Source: Ampullaceana balthica
Lineage: Eukaryota > Mollusca > Gastropoda > Lymnaeidae
Length of the DNA: 64,000 nucleotides
Assembly: GCA_944989445.1 (NCBI GenBank)
Contig: CALYLW010000055.1
Coordinates: 1,555,001 to 1,619,000, forward strand
Direction of reading: 5' to 3'
Part shown: positions 11,901-26,900 of the stretch, piece after piece
Position numbering within the stretch: position 1 is the first letter of the stretch
Layout of the letters: each line of letters begins with the position of its first letter
Made by a program: the position numbers and the translations under genes
The notes under the pieces: generated by a model
Database searches by the model: none
Seen by the model: only the letters and a program-made list of their open reading frames with translations
What the model was told of the DNA's origin: nothing

Positions 11901-14900
11901 TTAACCTGATCTACTATTGTGGGAGCGGTTACCCAAGATGATTAGGGGCTCGTGCTTTAGCACCAGGTAGTAACTTAAACAACCTTGTTATTGATGGTGC
12001 CTGGTAGTAAGTAGTAACTTTAACAACCTTGTTATTGGTGGTGCGTGGTAGTAAGTAGTAACTTTAACAACCTTGTTATTGATGGTGCCTGGTAGTAAGT
12101 AGTAACTTTAACAACCTTGTTATTGGTGGTGCCTGGTAGTAAGTAGTAACTTTAACAACCTTGTTATTGATGGTGCTAAATGAAATTTTTTTGGGTAAAA
12201 ACTTTGCCCCCCCCCCTTTTTTTATTTTAAAAACACAAAACTTGCGATCGCTAATGCAAAATGTTTGTGTATAAGCTTGGGTAACACTTGTAAACATCTA
12301 AAAACTCTTGAGTATGTATGAGAACGCTTTGTTTTACCACTTCCAATTGTTTACATCGATCAAAAAAACGTTTTCCATATGTTTCCCTTAGCGACAATGT
12401 CCCCTTTACAATTGTTCCCCTTTTCCAGCATTGATTCCCCGCGGTGCGGTGGCTCGTAACAACGAAGGGAATACGTTTTATTGTCTCGTCGTTAAAAGTC
12501 CAATAAAGTAGACAATGTGACAGGGTAGAACAGTCTCGAATAGGCAGAATCTGAAAGGGTAAATAAAGGGGACGCCTCCAGCATCACAGTCCCGTCCATC
12601 CCAGGACGTGGCTGGCATTTACACCCGGGGAAATGGTGGGGGAGGGGGAGAGAGTGACTTAAAAAAAATAAAAATTCCAAAATGTAATTCTGTGTAAGGG
12701 GAAAGTTATCAAATTAAAAATAGTTCTTGGTGACCCAAAGTCAAAGTGTGGATGTAAGGTTAAATTGCGTTAAATTAAAAGATGGATTTAAATGTTTATA
12801 AAAAAATAAGGGACTACAGAATGGACACAGAGATGCAATCGTTTGAAGTTGTCCATGGGGCTTTGTGAAAGTGTCTTGGTAATGCCTCTTCTTCTTCTAC
12901 TTTTATAATTTAAGGAGCACGATAAATCATTCTCGCTCCATGCATGTTGAGTGGTTTACATTAATTTACAATGTTTCTGTAAAGAGTATATTTCGCGGGG
13001 CAGCTCATGTTTCATCTCTTCACCCTTCTATGCATGGGACATTGTTAACCAACACCAACTAAACAGAAATGATAATAGGACAAGGCAGGGATTTAAGCCT
13101 TGAGAGGTTTTATTGGGTGCCTGAGTGTGTTTGTGATGGTTCAATGGTACGAAGTGAGGGAGTGTGTTTGTGATGGTTCAATGGTACGAAGTGAGGGATT
13201 GTGTTTGTGATGGTTCAATGGTACGGGGTGAGGGAGTGTTTGTGATGGTTCAATGGTACGGGGTGAGGTAGTGTGTTTGTGATGGTTCAATGGTACGAAG
13301 TGAGGGAGTGTGTTTGTGATGGTTCAATGGTACGAAATGAGGGATTGTGTTTGTGATGGTTCAATGGTACTGGGTGAGGGAGTGTTTGTGATGGTTCAAT
13401 GGTACGGGGTGAGGGAGTGTGTTTGTGATGGTACGGGGTGAGGTAGTGTGTTTGTGATGGTTCAAATTTCAATGGTACGGGGTGAGGGAGTGTGTTTGTG
13501 ATGGTTCAATGGTACGGGGTGACGGAGTGTGTTTGTGATGGTTCAATGGTGCGGGGTGAGAGAGTGTGTTTGTGATGATTCAGTGGTACGGGCTGAGGGA
13601 GTGTGTTTGTTATCAGGGGCGGATCAAGATTGCACGGGGCTGCAATTCTACCTGGAGCCGAGTCCAGCCACCTTTATTATACAATATAATAATTTTGAGG
13701 TCATTAATTCATTGGGGGCCCCTGGCTTTAGCCCAATCAGCACCCCTTAATCCGCCATAGTTTGTAATGGAAGAGGTTTTCTATGGTTTAGAGATGTAGT
13801 GTATCCCAAAATAAAGAAAAAAAATTTGCCGATTACATTGGCTTTAAAATACTATTGGCTTTTATAATAGTAATTGAGATGTTGATGGACTTTTGCTCTA
13901 TCTATAATCTGTATGATTAAATTTCCTTTATGTCACAAAATTTTTCAAATTACACTAGTTCTACAACTCTAAGTATGACGTTTTTACGAGACTATTTCAT
14001 TTGTTTCACACACCCCCCCCCCTAAATCGTATGCAAGTGTGTATATAAAACCAGTCTATACACGACGGCAAAACATGGCAGAGATCACTCTAGCGGCTAG
14101 CGATATAATTAACAGCTAATTTGTTGATAGTCACATCGTGGCATTACATCAAGTGAACGCAAATCAAGGCCCTCCCCCTCCCTGACACACTTACGCACCC
14201 TGACAAGTGCGATTTGTGTGAACTGGTGACGAATATTAACAGTTAAGTAGAATTCGAATCTTAATTAATTGATGTCCAATATAAAACTAACAAACTGAAA
14301 AGGAATTAAAAAATTATTAAAAATGGTTAAACACAAATTTGCGAAACATTCAAATTCAACAATAATTTATCATTTAACGTTTGCCAGCACAGTGTTTTGT
14401 CCATTATTTATCTATATTTAAATTCATAACATGTTCGTTTTATTACGCCATGCGCAGGCCAACTTTGAATGAAGATATTTTGGTATTAAACATTCATCTT
14501 CTCATGTGAGTCTGGTTGGATTCTTGTATACAATGAAATTGAACATTTTGGTGCACAACTTAGTCTCAGTCTCAAGACGACATCATAAAAGGGGTTGGGT
14601 GGGGTTGGTGTTAATTGTTTGATCGATTTGTAACTTGACTGGTCCTCAATTTCCTGTTAATGGTGTAACATGAAGAATCTCAAATGGTTGAACAATGTTT
14701 GGAAAATTTCAATTTGTTTTAAGGCAGTTCCCCACCATTCATATTAATAAAAGTTATTTTTAAAATGATGTTATTGTTATTATTATTGGCCAAGGATCGG
14801 GAATATTTGGAGGGTTGACCTTAAATACTGTATATTTGTGAGCAGGGAAAAGGCTAAGAGTAAGAGCTTTACATCGGGTTTAAATGCCGCTGCCATGGGT

Positions 14901-17900
14901 AGACTATTTAGCAAGAACATTTAGACATAATAATTACATGTAGATGTAGGCCTATGGTCTATACCGTGACATGTCTGGAAAAACGTGGGGATGGGGGCAG
15001 GGGAGTTGGTTAATAAATTAATGGAGCATTATATTAGAAGTTGTAAATATATTTTATAAAGTAATTGGGGGACACCCGACCTCTCCCCGTCTCCCCCATC
15101 GTGCATTCCAACTGGACGACCCCTGATATTCACACAGTCGTGTTGTGTGTCATGAAGCTGTGCTTGAAAATGGGACACCGTGCTGTGTTACATATTGCAT
15201 TATATAGATTGATGGTGGTTTCTAAAGTATGGCGTAAAGCTATTCATCCTATTCAGGCAGTAGTATAGTCTGAAATAACTAGTGGCTCTCACACTGCCCG
15301 CATGTGGACATTATACTGATATCACATAGTTTACCGGAGGTCAAAAGTAAAAAGTAGTTCTGACCTAGGGAGGTGGGTTGCATTTGATTTTATAAATTGT
15401 ACGTTGTTGAGAGATTCGCTTTCTCTGTAAATTCTTTCCTTAAGGGTTAGCGAGAGTTGATCAGGTTATTAAAAAAATATTTAAAATAACTGCTTTGTTT
15501 ATTAGTTTATTTGTAAATATTAACATTTTTTTAAAAGTGAAAAAGGAAGTTGCAATATTCCCATTTGAGAGATTTGTTTGTAATACAGGAGTATGTGTGA
15601 TGTTTCTGTTTGCTATACAGGAGTATGTGTCATGTTTCTGTTTGCTTTACAGGAGTATGTGTGATATTTGTGTTTGCTAATATTGCTATATAGGAGTATG
15701 TGTGATATTTCTGTTTGCTATACAGGAGTATGTGTGATGTTTCTGTTTGCTATACAGGAGTATGTGTGATGTTTCTGTTTGCTATACAGGAGTATGTGTG
15801 ATGTTTCTGTTTGCTCTACAGGAGTACGTGTGATGTTTCTGTTTGCTATACATGAGCATGTGTGATGTATTTCTGCTCACGGTAGGAGAGAATCAGCAAT
15901 GACCGCTGTAACCAGAACGTAAAAAAATAACAAGGGCTTTAACAATCAATGACGGATTGTCGGATTAAACCTTCAGACGGTTGTGGTCCACATTTGTCAC
16001 TCTTCCATATCGTGTTAACCTGACCGATCTAATGACCATGGTGGTGGAGGGGGGGGTGGGGGTAGTGTTTCCATTAAGTAAAATTGATCGACTCAGCTGT
16101 AGGCACCCTATAACGATGAATCTTCCGCCACTCTTTTTTTCCCTTTTAGTGTACTATCATGTACACTCATACCCCGCCTTTGTGTACTGATCACATTATT
16201 ATATACCCCCCCCCCGGGCCGGACAAACACCAGATCCGTCCATGCGATGTAGCGGAATCCCGTCTTTAGATTAGTATCAAAGGTTTTGGTATTTATAAAA
16301 GCTTTCAAGTTTACCAAGGTAGAACAAAAGAATATTGTCTTCAAATGGCCATTAGTGGGCCCCTTGAGATTCCAGCCAACCTACTGTCGGTGGCAGGAGT
16401 GATGTATCAAAGTGGAACAGAGCCCATCAAATCTAGTATCAAAGTGGAACAGAGCCCATCAAATCTAGTATCAAAGTGGAACAGAGCCCATCAAATCTAG
16501 TATCAAAGTGTAACAGAGCCCATCAAATATAGTATCAAAGTGTAACAGAGCCCAACAAATCTAGTATCAAAGTGGAACAGAGCCCATCAAATCTAGTATC
16601 AAAGTGTAACAGAGCCCATCAAATATAGTATCAAAGTGTAACAGAGCCCATCAAATCTAGTATCAAAGTGTAACAGAGCCCATCAAATCTAGTATCAAAG
16701 TGTAACAGAGCCCATCAAATCTAGTATCAAAGTGTAACAGAGCCCATCAAATATAGTATCAAAGTGTAACAGAGCCCATCAAATCTAGTATCAAAGTGTA
16801 ACAGAGCCCATCAAATCTAGTATCAAAGTGGAACAGAGCCCAACAAATGTTCCATCTAATGTTCGTTGGTCCGTGTGCAAAGTATAAAAACTCGTGTGCA
16901 AATTTGGACAGCATCCATTTTGTGTGCAATATTTTACAAAATTTGCTGCGCGGTACTGCTTAACTCTTGCGCGGTGTCTGTAAAATGTCTGTGCGGCCGC
17001 TCAGCCGCGCAGCTTAAAGGGAACATTGCTGATCGGTGAGATGTGTCGAGTTACTTACAGCAATGTTCACGCAGTGATTCATCCTATCTTTGCCCCTAAT
17101 TAATCAGAACTGGGAACGAACTGCAAAGTTCATTGAAGTGGAACCATAAGACACCATTCGCCGCCAGTGTAGGTATTCCTACGATTATATATCTTAAGTA
17201 GTTGAGTCTGAACATTTAGATCGTAGAGTCTGTCCTTCCCAGAGGAAGAGTCCAGCCATTTTGGATATGGACACGAGTAACGGTAGTGGCGGTTGGATAG
17301 CGAGGTCAATAGTGCGTTCGCCTCACAAGATGAGGGGCGTGGCATGTAGCCCACGTTAAAGCCACAATGAAAATGTTGATGAATGACTATCGCTAAAAAG
17401 CCCTCCGCTGACCTGGAGAGGAGATGGGCGCCGCAAAGTCTACCAAGCCCCAAGAAAGTTCTAATGGAAACATTAGAATCCCCTACGACCACGAGGTTAT
17501 GGGACACACCAAAAAACAAATATATAAAAACGGTACTGTAAATTCCGAATACGGGATTTAAAATTTAGAGTCGCATATCATTTTTTTGTTAAAAATGAAA
17601 GATCCAATCCACTTATTTCCATTGCGCGACATACATATTAACAAGAAGTTCGCCAAATCTCAGATTGACCTCTTAATTCAACGTCCTCACCACTCCATGT
17701 GAAGCCATCACAATAGTAGGTTTATCGGTGACTACTGCCTGGCTTGTTGTGTGGGGGTTTCAGAATCGTAAATCGCCCCTGATTCCGGATCACATGAAAT
17801 ACGTGCAGCCAATAAGAACCGTGACGTTACCGATCTGCCTTTGCAACCCTGGGTTGTCATATTCCAATTGTAGCGGAATGTTGTCAGTAATTATTGCCGA

Positions 17901-20900
17901 GTTCGTCTCACTTTCAGCACTTCTACAGAAGCCACTTACATCCCACGACTGGGTGGTTGGATGTTACAAGAAGACAAACAATTCACACACACAAAATCAT
18001 ATAAAAAGTATAAAAAGTGATCTTAAAATATTAAGAAGTATTGAAGATGCACGACACTGAATTTCTTTACATTTTACCAAATAATGCAGATATTTTGAAA
18101 AATCGCATCTTATAGTCCATATTAATGATGGTAATAATTTAATAACCACCCCCCCCATAATTATATATAATTTTTCGAGGCTCTCCTGATCGCAACCTAA
18201 ATCATATTTGAATTTCATAAAAAATTTACATAATTTACATTGAAGATTTAATCAACAACAACACAAAGTTAACCATAATTTTAAGGTATTATAAATATAT
18301 TGCTACGTGTGCCGTTAATCCCATGTTGTAAATCGCATGTACGCTTCACAAATACACCTTAAACTTAGAGACATGTTTGTTGAAAGATAAGAACAGGACA
18401 CTGAAAGGTGACAAATGAATTTTTTGGGGGGTACAAGTCAATATCTGTGCTTGTTAACTGTTCGATTTCTAGCCACATATCAAATTCGAGTGCAAATATC
18501 TACAGGGCTGAAATATTATTAATGGCATGTCAACACTGTGACGTGTTGGGTACAGGTGTCCAGTGTTTGTTCAGTCAAGCGTTCTGGCAGATCAATTGTG
18601 GCATATCATAAAGTCACTCAAGTGGTCAAGTTTCATAGTAGAACCAGGAAAATATTTGACTTTATGAACATGTTGATATCCGTGTAACAGAATGTGACCT
18701 CCAGGGGTGGGGGTGGTGACATAGAAATACAGTGTTACCTCGAGATACGAAATTAATCCGTTCCGAGGTGGCTTTCGTATCTTGGATTTTTTTTAAAATC
18801 TCGAACTAAGTTTTACATGTAAAATACTTAATCCGATCCAAGCCACACAGTAACAACACTAAAAATTGAAAATATCATGGAAAACTATAGAAAAACAAAG
18901 AAGTATTCTTCAATAATTAAAAGTAGACATTATAAATCAAATAAATATAAATAAAACAATGAAAACAGAATATAACCAATGAAAAATTATATGAATACAA
19001 ATGTGAACACTTACCTTTCGAGTGAGGCGATGTGGCGAAGGGACGGAGAATGTGGTAGGGGAGGAGAACGGATGGCAGAAAACATTTCGGCATCACGTAC
19101 GAAACACTAAACTTTATGAAAATAATACGTGATGTATAAACTTTTCATGAATTAATTTTAAATAAAATCTTAAATTAGTACAACTCTACACTAAACTTAC
19201 GTAACACAACAATTAAACTTATGTAATTTTTAAATTTGCTTAAAACATTTTTTTGTTCCTTTTTGTTTTGCGCTTTTTTGGCTTTTTAATTTTTGTTTCA
19301 CCTTTCATTTTCTTCGTTCGCCTAACTCCCACCAACATCTTCACACACTGATAGTACTGATAGTACTGATAGTACTGATAGTCACTTAGCAAAATATTGA
19401 TCCAAGGAAGTGTTTTTTCTTCCGTTTACAATTTTTCTGAAACGAATCAGTCAAATGTCATTGAACTTCACAACATGTTGGATTTGTTTTCGTATCTTGG
19501 AACAAAAAATTCTTCGAGTGGCGATTCGTATCTTGAAGCATTCGTATCTCGAGTTACAATTTGATATATACGTGCTTGAATCTACTGTTATACATGTAAA
19601 TTTAAGCTAACGCTTTAACCACCTGTCTGTAATTGGCTTGAATTCTTGTGTGGAAAATTTCCGAAAGACATGAAAATAACTTGTGATTTATTAGTATTAA
19701 ATTTAAATTAAAGAAAATGTTGGAATTATCTGTGCTTATTTAAGAGTTAGAGCATTACGTTTCTAGTAAATATTTCGGTGCTAAAAAGTAAAAAGCAAAT
19801 GCAAACGATTTTTTCCAGCAAATCGGTCCAGGCTGCATGCACTATACAGCAACGAATCTCTTGTACCAAAGATATATTTATATGGATATATAAGTAGTTC
19901 CACTGTTTTCTACCCCTACCTACACAAAATAGATCACCTAAGAATCGAACCCGCTTCTGTAACGTCGGAAGCCTTACATCTTACCACTGTAGCGTTTATG
20001 CAAAGTTAGGCCGCGCTCTCTATCCATGACCCCACACCCAGTAAATTGAGTCTATTATCCTATCCAACAAGAGAGGCGTCAATCTTCATCAACGGAGTGC
20101 ACGCGGATCTACATCGTTTATAGGTTAACGTATAGGATTTTAAACACAAATCAGACGATGGTCCGCGAATCGGAACAGCTCCACGATCCTAAGAACACCG
20201 GACCCTAACGATGAGTCGAGAAATTAACCCTAACCATAATCCTTACAACTTTAGTCGAGCAACGAGCGAGAACGTCAATAGTCCCAGTCTCGTCTATTTA
20301 AATCTGACAATCTTTATGTGATAGTATGGAGCAATGATACAAACAACTTGAATGCATGTCGAAGAGCGATGGTTTCCAAGAAGGACAATTTCATCAAACG
20401 TTTTTAATTGCAAAGGGGCTGAACTAAATTATCGTTTTTTAATGTGACAAAGGATCCTGTTTGGTCCATAATGTTAAGAAGTCGCGATTTGATTATCTCA
20501 AACTAATCTTTCCCAGCTTCAATGAAAGGAAATATGTCTTTGTGCTTCAACATGAATAACAATGTCTTTGAACGTTTCGACTTTGACATTTCAAGAGAAG
20601 ACGACACATGAATAGGAACAGCTCTAACGTTTTTCCTCTCTTTGTTTTAAATTCCAGTTACAGCTTATGATACCTCATAAAAGTCTAAACCGTTATAAAG
20701 CAATTAACAGAATGAATTAAAAGTTTATATTTTATTGTGTTCCTATGAAATCAGCAACTTGCGGATTATTATTCATGATTTCCCCCTCTACTGCGTTAAG
20801 GATAAATACAGCAAATAATACGTTTAGCACCAGTCCCTAGTACAATGGAAACTTGTCTACTGGTCCTTCAAAGTTTAAAAAAAAACTATGATGAGGAACA

Positions 20901-23900
20901 AACATTCCATGACTAGAGGAACACACATTCCATGACTAGAGGAATAAACATTCCAATACACGATCCACTCACCTGCTTCTCTCACTTCATGGTTTACTTG
21001 TCAATTATGGAGTGCACTGGTTAATTAATTTGCTCTGTTGCAGGCCAGCTTGACTTGATCTTGTGGATGCCTCACTAAGGAGTACTGTCATCCCATCTAT
21101 ATTTAGCCCCAATGTTTCATAATTTGGATGTCATGCGTTTGTGTCATCTGCCTGTCCCCCGTTTGTGTCATCTGCCTGTCCCCCGTTTGTGTCATCTGCC
21201 TGTCCCCCGTTTGTGTCATCGGCCTGTCCCCCGTTTGTGTCATCTGCCTGTCGCCCGTTTGTGTCATCTGCCTGTCCCCCGTTTGTGTCATCTGCCTGTC
21301 CCCCGTTTGTGTCATCTGCCTGTCCCCCGTTTGTGTCATCTGCCTGTCCCCCGTTCATAACCATATTTTGTTTATCTCCTCACAATATAGATGAGCAAGA
21401 ACGAGTTCAGAAAAAGACATTCACCAACTGGATGAACACATACCTGTGTAAAGTAAGTTACTTTTAAACCTTCGCGTCTACTTATCTGGCACCCTTTCTG
21501 TGAACTAGCTTTTCAATCTATGTGTCAAGCTAACTGTCAGCCATGACTGCTCAACTGTCATCCTCCTCAACATCTTACCTGTCAAGAGTACATGTTAACT
21601 AACCTGTGAATAATACCTGACCACCAAGATTTCTTTTTACGTTCCACCTACGTATAGGTGTACATTTTAAGCATATCTTACATGCACATGGAAACTTATC
21701 TGTTACAATATCTGTCAAATCACATTTTAATTAACGTAAATGTCATCTTACCTATAAAATTGATATCTTAACTCAGCTGTTGATCTTCATGTATTTATGC
21801 AGAAATTATAATTTTTCTTTAATTAGTATTTTTATTAGTGAAAAAACGTGGGGCGGGTGTTTGGTATAAAAATTAAAGATTTCTAATTTAGAAGGCAAAA
21901 GAGAGATCTATAAGTGAGAGTATGAGTGAGCTGCATATGTTAAACCTCATAAGCACCCGTCCCACGTTTTTAGTCATATTAAATGAAAGTACTTGAACTT
22001 ATAAGTTTTAAATTATTTTCTTCTTTTCAGTACGCTTATAAAAACGTGGTTTTTAAAAATCTTTTTTTACTTCTATTTATTAACTTTTGTTTTTCCGCCC
22101 GACGAAGAGATGACGACAGAGAGAGAGACAAGATTTCGAAGTTAATATAAGGGATTTAAAATAATTAAACTACCCCGTAAAAACAAAGTTTTTGACTATA
22201 AATCCTTTATATATGAGACAGAACTTAAAGTATTGATCATGTTCCAACGCAACAAACATTTACAGCCTGAAACTGAGTGAATTCCACCTGGTTAACACAC
22301 GAGATCTGGTCATCGATGGCTGGCGTGAAGTCAAGTGACCCGTAAAATGTAAACAATAGCGACTGCTACATATAGTTTTATATAGATAAACTAAAAATGC
22401 ATTAATTTAATTACGGTACGTTCGATCGATCTGAAATTTTGATACGATGCATTGTTAGGTGACACGTGTCCATGTGCCAAATTTCAGCTCAATGGCTTCA
22501 CGGGAAGTGGGTCATTTTTGACTTTTGTTTTTCCGCCTGCCCGACCAAGACAGAGACGGCGGTGAAGTTAATATAAGGGATTCAAAAACTCTTTGACCAT
22601 CATATCATTAAAATAATCAAACTATTTTATTAAAAATCTTCAGAGGATCCCACAAATCAAAGTTGAGAACCTCTTCGAGGACATTAAAGATGGTGTCGTT
22701 CTCTTGTCGCTTTTGGAAGTACTGTCAGGAGAGAAACTGGTAAGTAATTTATAGATTTTTTTTAAAAAGTTAGAGTGAAATGCAATGTTCCCTCTAATGT
22801 TCGCTGGTCCGTGTGCAAAGTAAAAAAATCTTGTGTACAAATTTGCTCAGCAACCATTTTTTGAGCAATACTTTACAAAAATGGATGCGTGGTAATTATA
22901 AACTGCTGTGCGGTGCTGGTCAGATATCTGTGCAGCCACGCAGCTTAAAATGAACATTGGGGAAATGTCACATTTGCGTTTTTAATGTCTTAATTTCCCT
23001 CCAGAATGCTCCCTGGAGCTCACTGAATGCTCCTTTTAAAAGTCTCAACAAGTGCTCTCTAAAAATAGTTTCAAATGCTCACCTTAAAAACTCTTGTTAA
23101 TGACTATAATAGTCTTAATTGCATATATATTAGTCTATGTGTTGCACTTAATTTTAAACTAAAGCCCACTCACGATCTTGTTACTTTGTTAGCAGAGACA
23201 TTTTCTGTAACGCTGGGCCCACAAGAGTGATGTTAAGTCTCTAAAATTCCTTCCCACCATGCATTATGTGCTGGTTCTTGACCAGTCTCACCCTACCTAA
23301 TCCGTTGACACAAAATGGGTGGAATTCATCAAATTTTTCCACATTTCACTATCGTTTCGGGTGGAGTTCATCAAATCTTACTTCACTATAGAATTATAGA
23401 GTGTGCTGTAGTTTATAACTCACAATTAGCCAACTTTCCTGTTTACTCAGACATTTTCTAAAATGCACACAGTTACTCCATTATTTACAGATGAAAGAAT
23501 AGTTCTGACAATGTAACAAACGATATCTGTGTAGGACATCTGAATGTGATCAACTCATCACAAGGGTCCTGCAGAGTCAAAGACAACACTTTAAATTATT
23601 AAATTCTTCAAAGGGGTGGGGGGAGGCAATGCCTGAAGGGGAACTGTGGAATTTTTTTCAGTACAAATACATTCCATAATATTTTTTTTTATTAAAAAAA
23701 AACTTCTGGGCCTTGGTGGTTTTTTTTCTCCGGAGTTCAAAAATGCCTTTTAAACTCACGGCACTGATCACTACTACTGATTTATTTCTAGCCATGTTTA
23801 CACCACTGAAATCTATGAAGATTATTACTCTCACATACATATTTATTATAAGTTAAGCCTTATGATCAACATTTTTGTCTGTTTGCAGAAAAGTCTTCCT

Positions 23901-26900
23901 ACATTTTGACGTTGTTTCCTTTTTGTTTTCCCTGACATGATATATTACACACCTGCTTAATGCGACATAGCAGAATGAAAAAATAACAAAGTGGATAGAG
24001 GAACACAACCAAGGCCGCTTGGGTGGGGGTGGGTGGGTAGAGTGGGAATGAAGATCACACACAAAGAGAATTAAAGGACAACAGAAATCCTTTGGGACTC
24101 CCCCGTGTCCTCTTTAATCCATGATTCATTTTTTTAAAAGAAGAGACCCCCGTCCTCACATCACACTTCTAATCTTTTTCACTGTATACTTGAATTTTAT
24201 TTCAAAGAGCAAAATTTTTCATTATGTTCAATGAACTTATTGTACAGTTATGTACGTGTACTTCACACTTAAATCCAGTTACCGGGTAGTTTGTCCCTCC
24301 TGTAAACCAACCTCTGTATATAATAACCTTCATTGGATCTCACTGGCGCACGGCAACAAAATTTGAGTGCTGAGGTAATGTCGTGTAGAATGTAGTTACT
24401 TATTACCAAATACCTCTAAGTCTGCTGTTTTATTGAATATGGAGCCCGGTAGACCATGTCTGTCATATCACTAGATCCCCTGCTGTGTATGAAACTTTGT
24501 TTAGCTACTAGAAAAGTTGAGTCAGAGAGTAGACGGCCTTAAATCAATAGTCCACAGACACAATGGCGGATAATCATTGTTAGAAGAAACCGCCATTTAA
24601 CAAACGTGAATCATCTTGCTCAGACCTCTGGCATGTGTATATACGCTGACAGTATCATACTAAGTGTATTTTGAGGTTGGAGTTAGAGTGTTACTGAAAA
24701 ATCCACAATATACAACGTTATAACGGTCACCAATAATTTCACTATTCAGTAGTCATATTCATATAGCGAACATATAAATGTTTCTGTTAATATATGAGAT
24801 ACTCAGGTTTGAAAAGTTCCTTGACTGTCACATAACACATTTATTTTGTTTATTTTGCTGCAGCTCACACTTCCACCATCCTATTAAGTCATTATAAAAC
24901 CATCACACTAATCTTAAATACACGTGCTTGTCGCCACTGACTGATCGCACTACACACTTGGTTTTAGGAGTAGAATCTCGCCCTTTAGACACATATTTGT
25001 TTGAAACCTCAGCAAGTCAGCAAGAGTTTTTCATATTTAAAAAAAACAACAAAAAAACCAAAACCTGCAGTCATGCTAAATGCGGAAAAGGTGCAGTGTC
25101 TTGACATTTTTATTGGCTTCCCTGAAATAAATTAGCTTTTAGACTTACAGGGAGTTAGGGAGATTATTTAATAGCTTGTTATTTCAGTTAAACCAATAGA
25201 TTTTAATCCCTGTTCACAAAGAAGCCCCTCTAGTCAAGACAGTTCGACAAGTTCCAAAAACGGTCATTTTCTTGGGAGTATGATATAAATGAAAAAAAAG
25301 GAGACATTTAAGTTATTTTAGACATTCAGGCTAAAAATTAAGTATGAAATTATATTTTACATATAATCAATTCGTGAAATACTTAAGAATCGTTAAAAAA
25401 AAAGAATGTTAAAAGATCTTTTTCTTTACAAGACTATTTTTTCTGAATACATTGTTTGTTTGGTACCACCGAGATGTCTCTGTCACGACTTGTTGTAATT
25501 TTTTTAATGTTACCGCCCAACGATCGCCTGTGAATGACGTCATTGGCCGACGCGGGAGTTGTGTTTTTTAAAATTCCCAATGTTCAATTTAACAGCTCAA
25601 ACCCCGGATATTGTGTGTACTGTTGTTAAATGCAAACTATGACTATCTACACGGATGTAAACAAAGTCCCACCACCTACGCTCCACCTGTACAGTTCTAC
25701 CTCCGACCATGCAGGTCACAGGCTTTGAACGAAAAGACAAATACAGTTTTCCCTCCTAAACCCGTTGACATGTTCGGACGCCTCGCACCCCACAGTTGTG
25801 TAACGGTGGTAGTGGCCGTTATGACCTCTGTGGGGTGGGAATGTGGTGGGCTGGGGTGAACATGTGACGGGAGGACGCCTCGCACCCCACAGTGGTGTAA
25901 CGGTGGTAGTGGCCGTTATGACCTCTGCAAACAAAATGTGGGGTGGGAAGGTGGGGGGCTGGGGTGAACATGTGACGGGAGGACGCCTCGCACCCCACAG
26001 TGGTGTAACGGTGGTAGTGGCCGTTATGACCTCTGCAAACAAAATGTGGGGTGGGAAGGTGGGGGGCTGGGGTGAACATGTGACGGGAGGACGATTGGGT
26101 CAAAATAAATCATATAAAGAATGTTTTAGTTTCAGTTAGCCAACTATTCCAGTACCTATATGTAACTCAAACTGTTTTCTTATCATTAATATTTCAACAT
26201 ATCTCTTTACTTTGAAAATAATTTTCACTTTGATCAGCCCACTGCCAATTACAAACACAAAAAAAGATGTTTACTTTTGCTTTTTAGTTGGTTGCAGTCA
26301 CTGAAATACCAAGGAAAAGTTCGATAAATACAAATTGTTTCTGTATAAATTTCACCACACTACGAATGAACCCTTTCAGTGAATGTAAATACTGCTTGTT
26401 ATAATGTCCAGAGTTCCATGTGTGTGTGTGTTGGGGGGGGGCTTAAAAAGTGTGTGGGGGCACGGATTATTTTTCCTAGTTCTGATAATTAAATTAAAAT
26501 AAATTTTTTCATCAATCTAAATCTATTTGAACAAAATTTTCTTGCATGACGTCTTACGACGATTCTCATAGCGTCATGTCATTTCTGAATCCGCATCACT
26601 GTTGGACGTATTCAAATAGCGGGGTTAATGGACGATCATCTGAGGGCGCCTGTGAACTTCAGAAATGCCACTTGCAACATGTTTTATTTGCAAGTGTCTT
26701 CGTACTGTCCAATACACGCCATCAATGTTTATTTTAGTTGATGCTAGAGTCAACGTTGTTTACTCTCACAATACTAATTAATAACAAAGGGCAATAAAAG
26801 AACGATCGAATAGATTTCTGGGTGATATTAAAACATCAACTCCAACAAGCTTGTATTTCAGCGACGTTTGCTGGATCCGTGTCCAATGTCATATACTTTG

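Noticed and set aside
17130..17519. 129-codon minus-strand frame as a small gene
   Set aside because: No recognisable domain, weak start context, no splice partners; likely chance.
21043..21080. Strong acceptor-like TTTGCTCTGTTGCAG as the start of another 5' exon
   Set aside because: No donor in a compatible phase follows before exon 2, although a non-coding exon cannot be excluded.
21103..21467. Five overlapping open frames near 21.1-21.4 kb as repeat proteins
   Set aside because: The 24-bp array gives open frames by arithmetic. Only the short exon 2 part of one frame (21391-21452) is coding.
25697..26139. Several overlapping frames near 25.7-26.1 kb
   Set aside because: Produced by three copies of a GC-rich long-unit tandem repeat; no recognisable domain.
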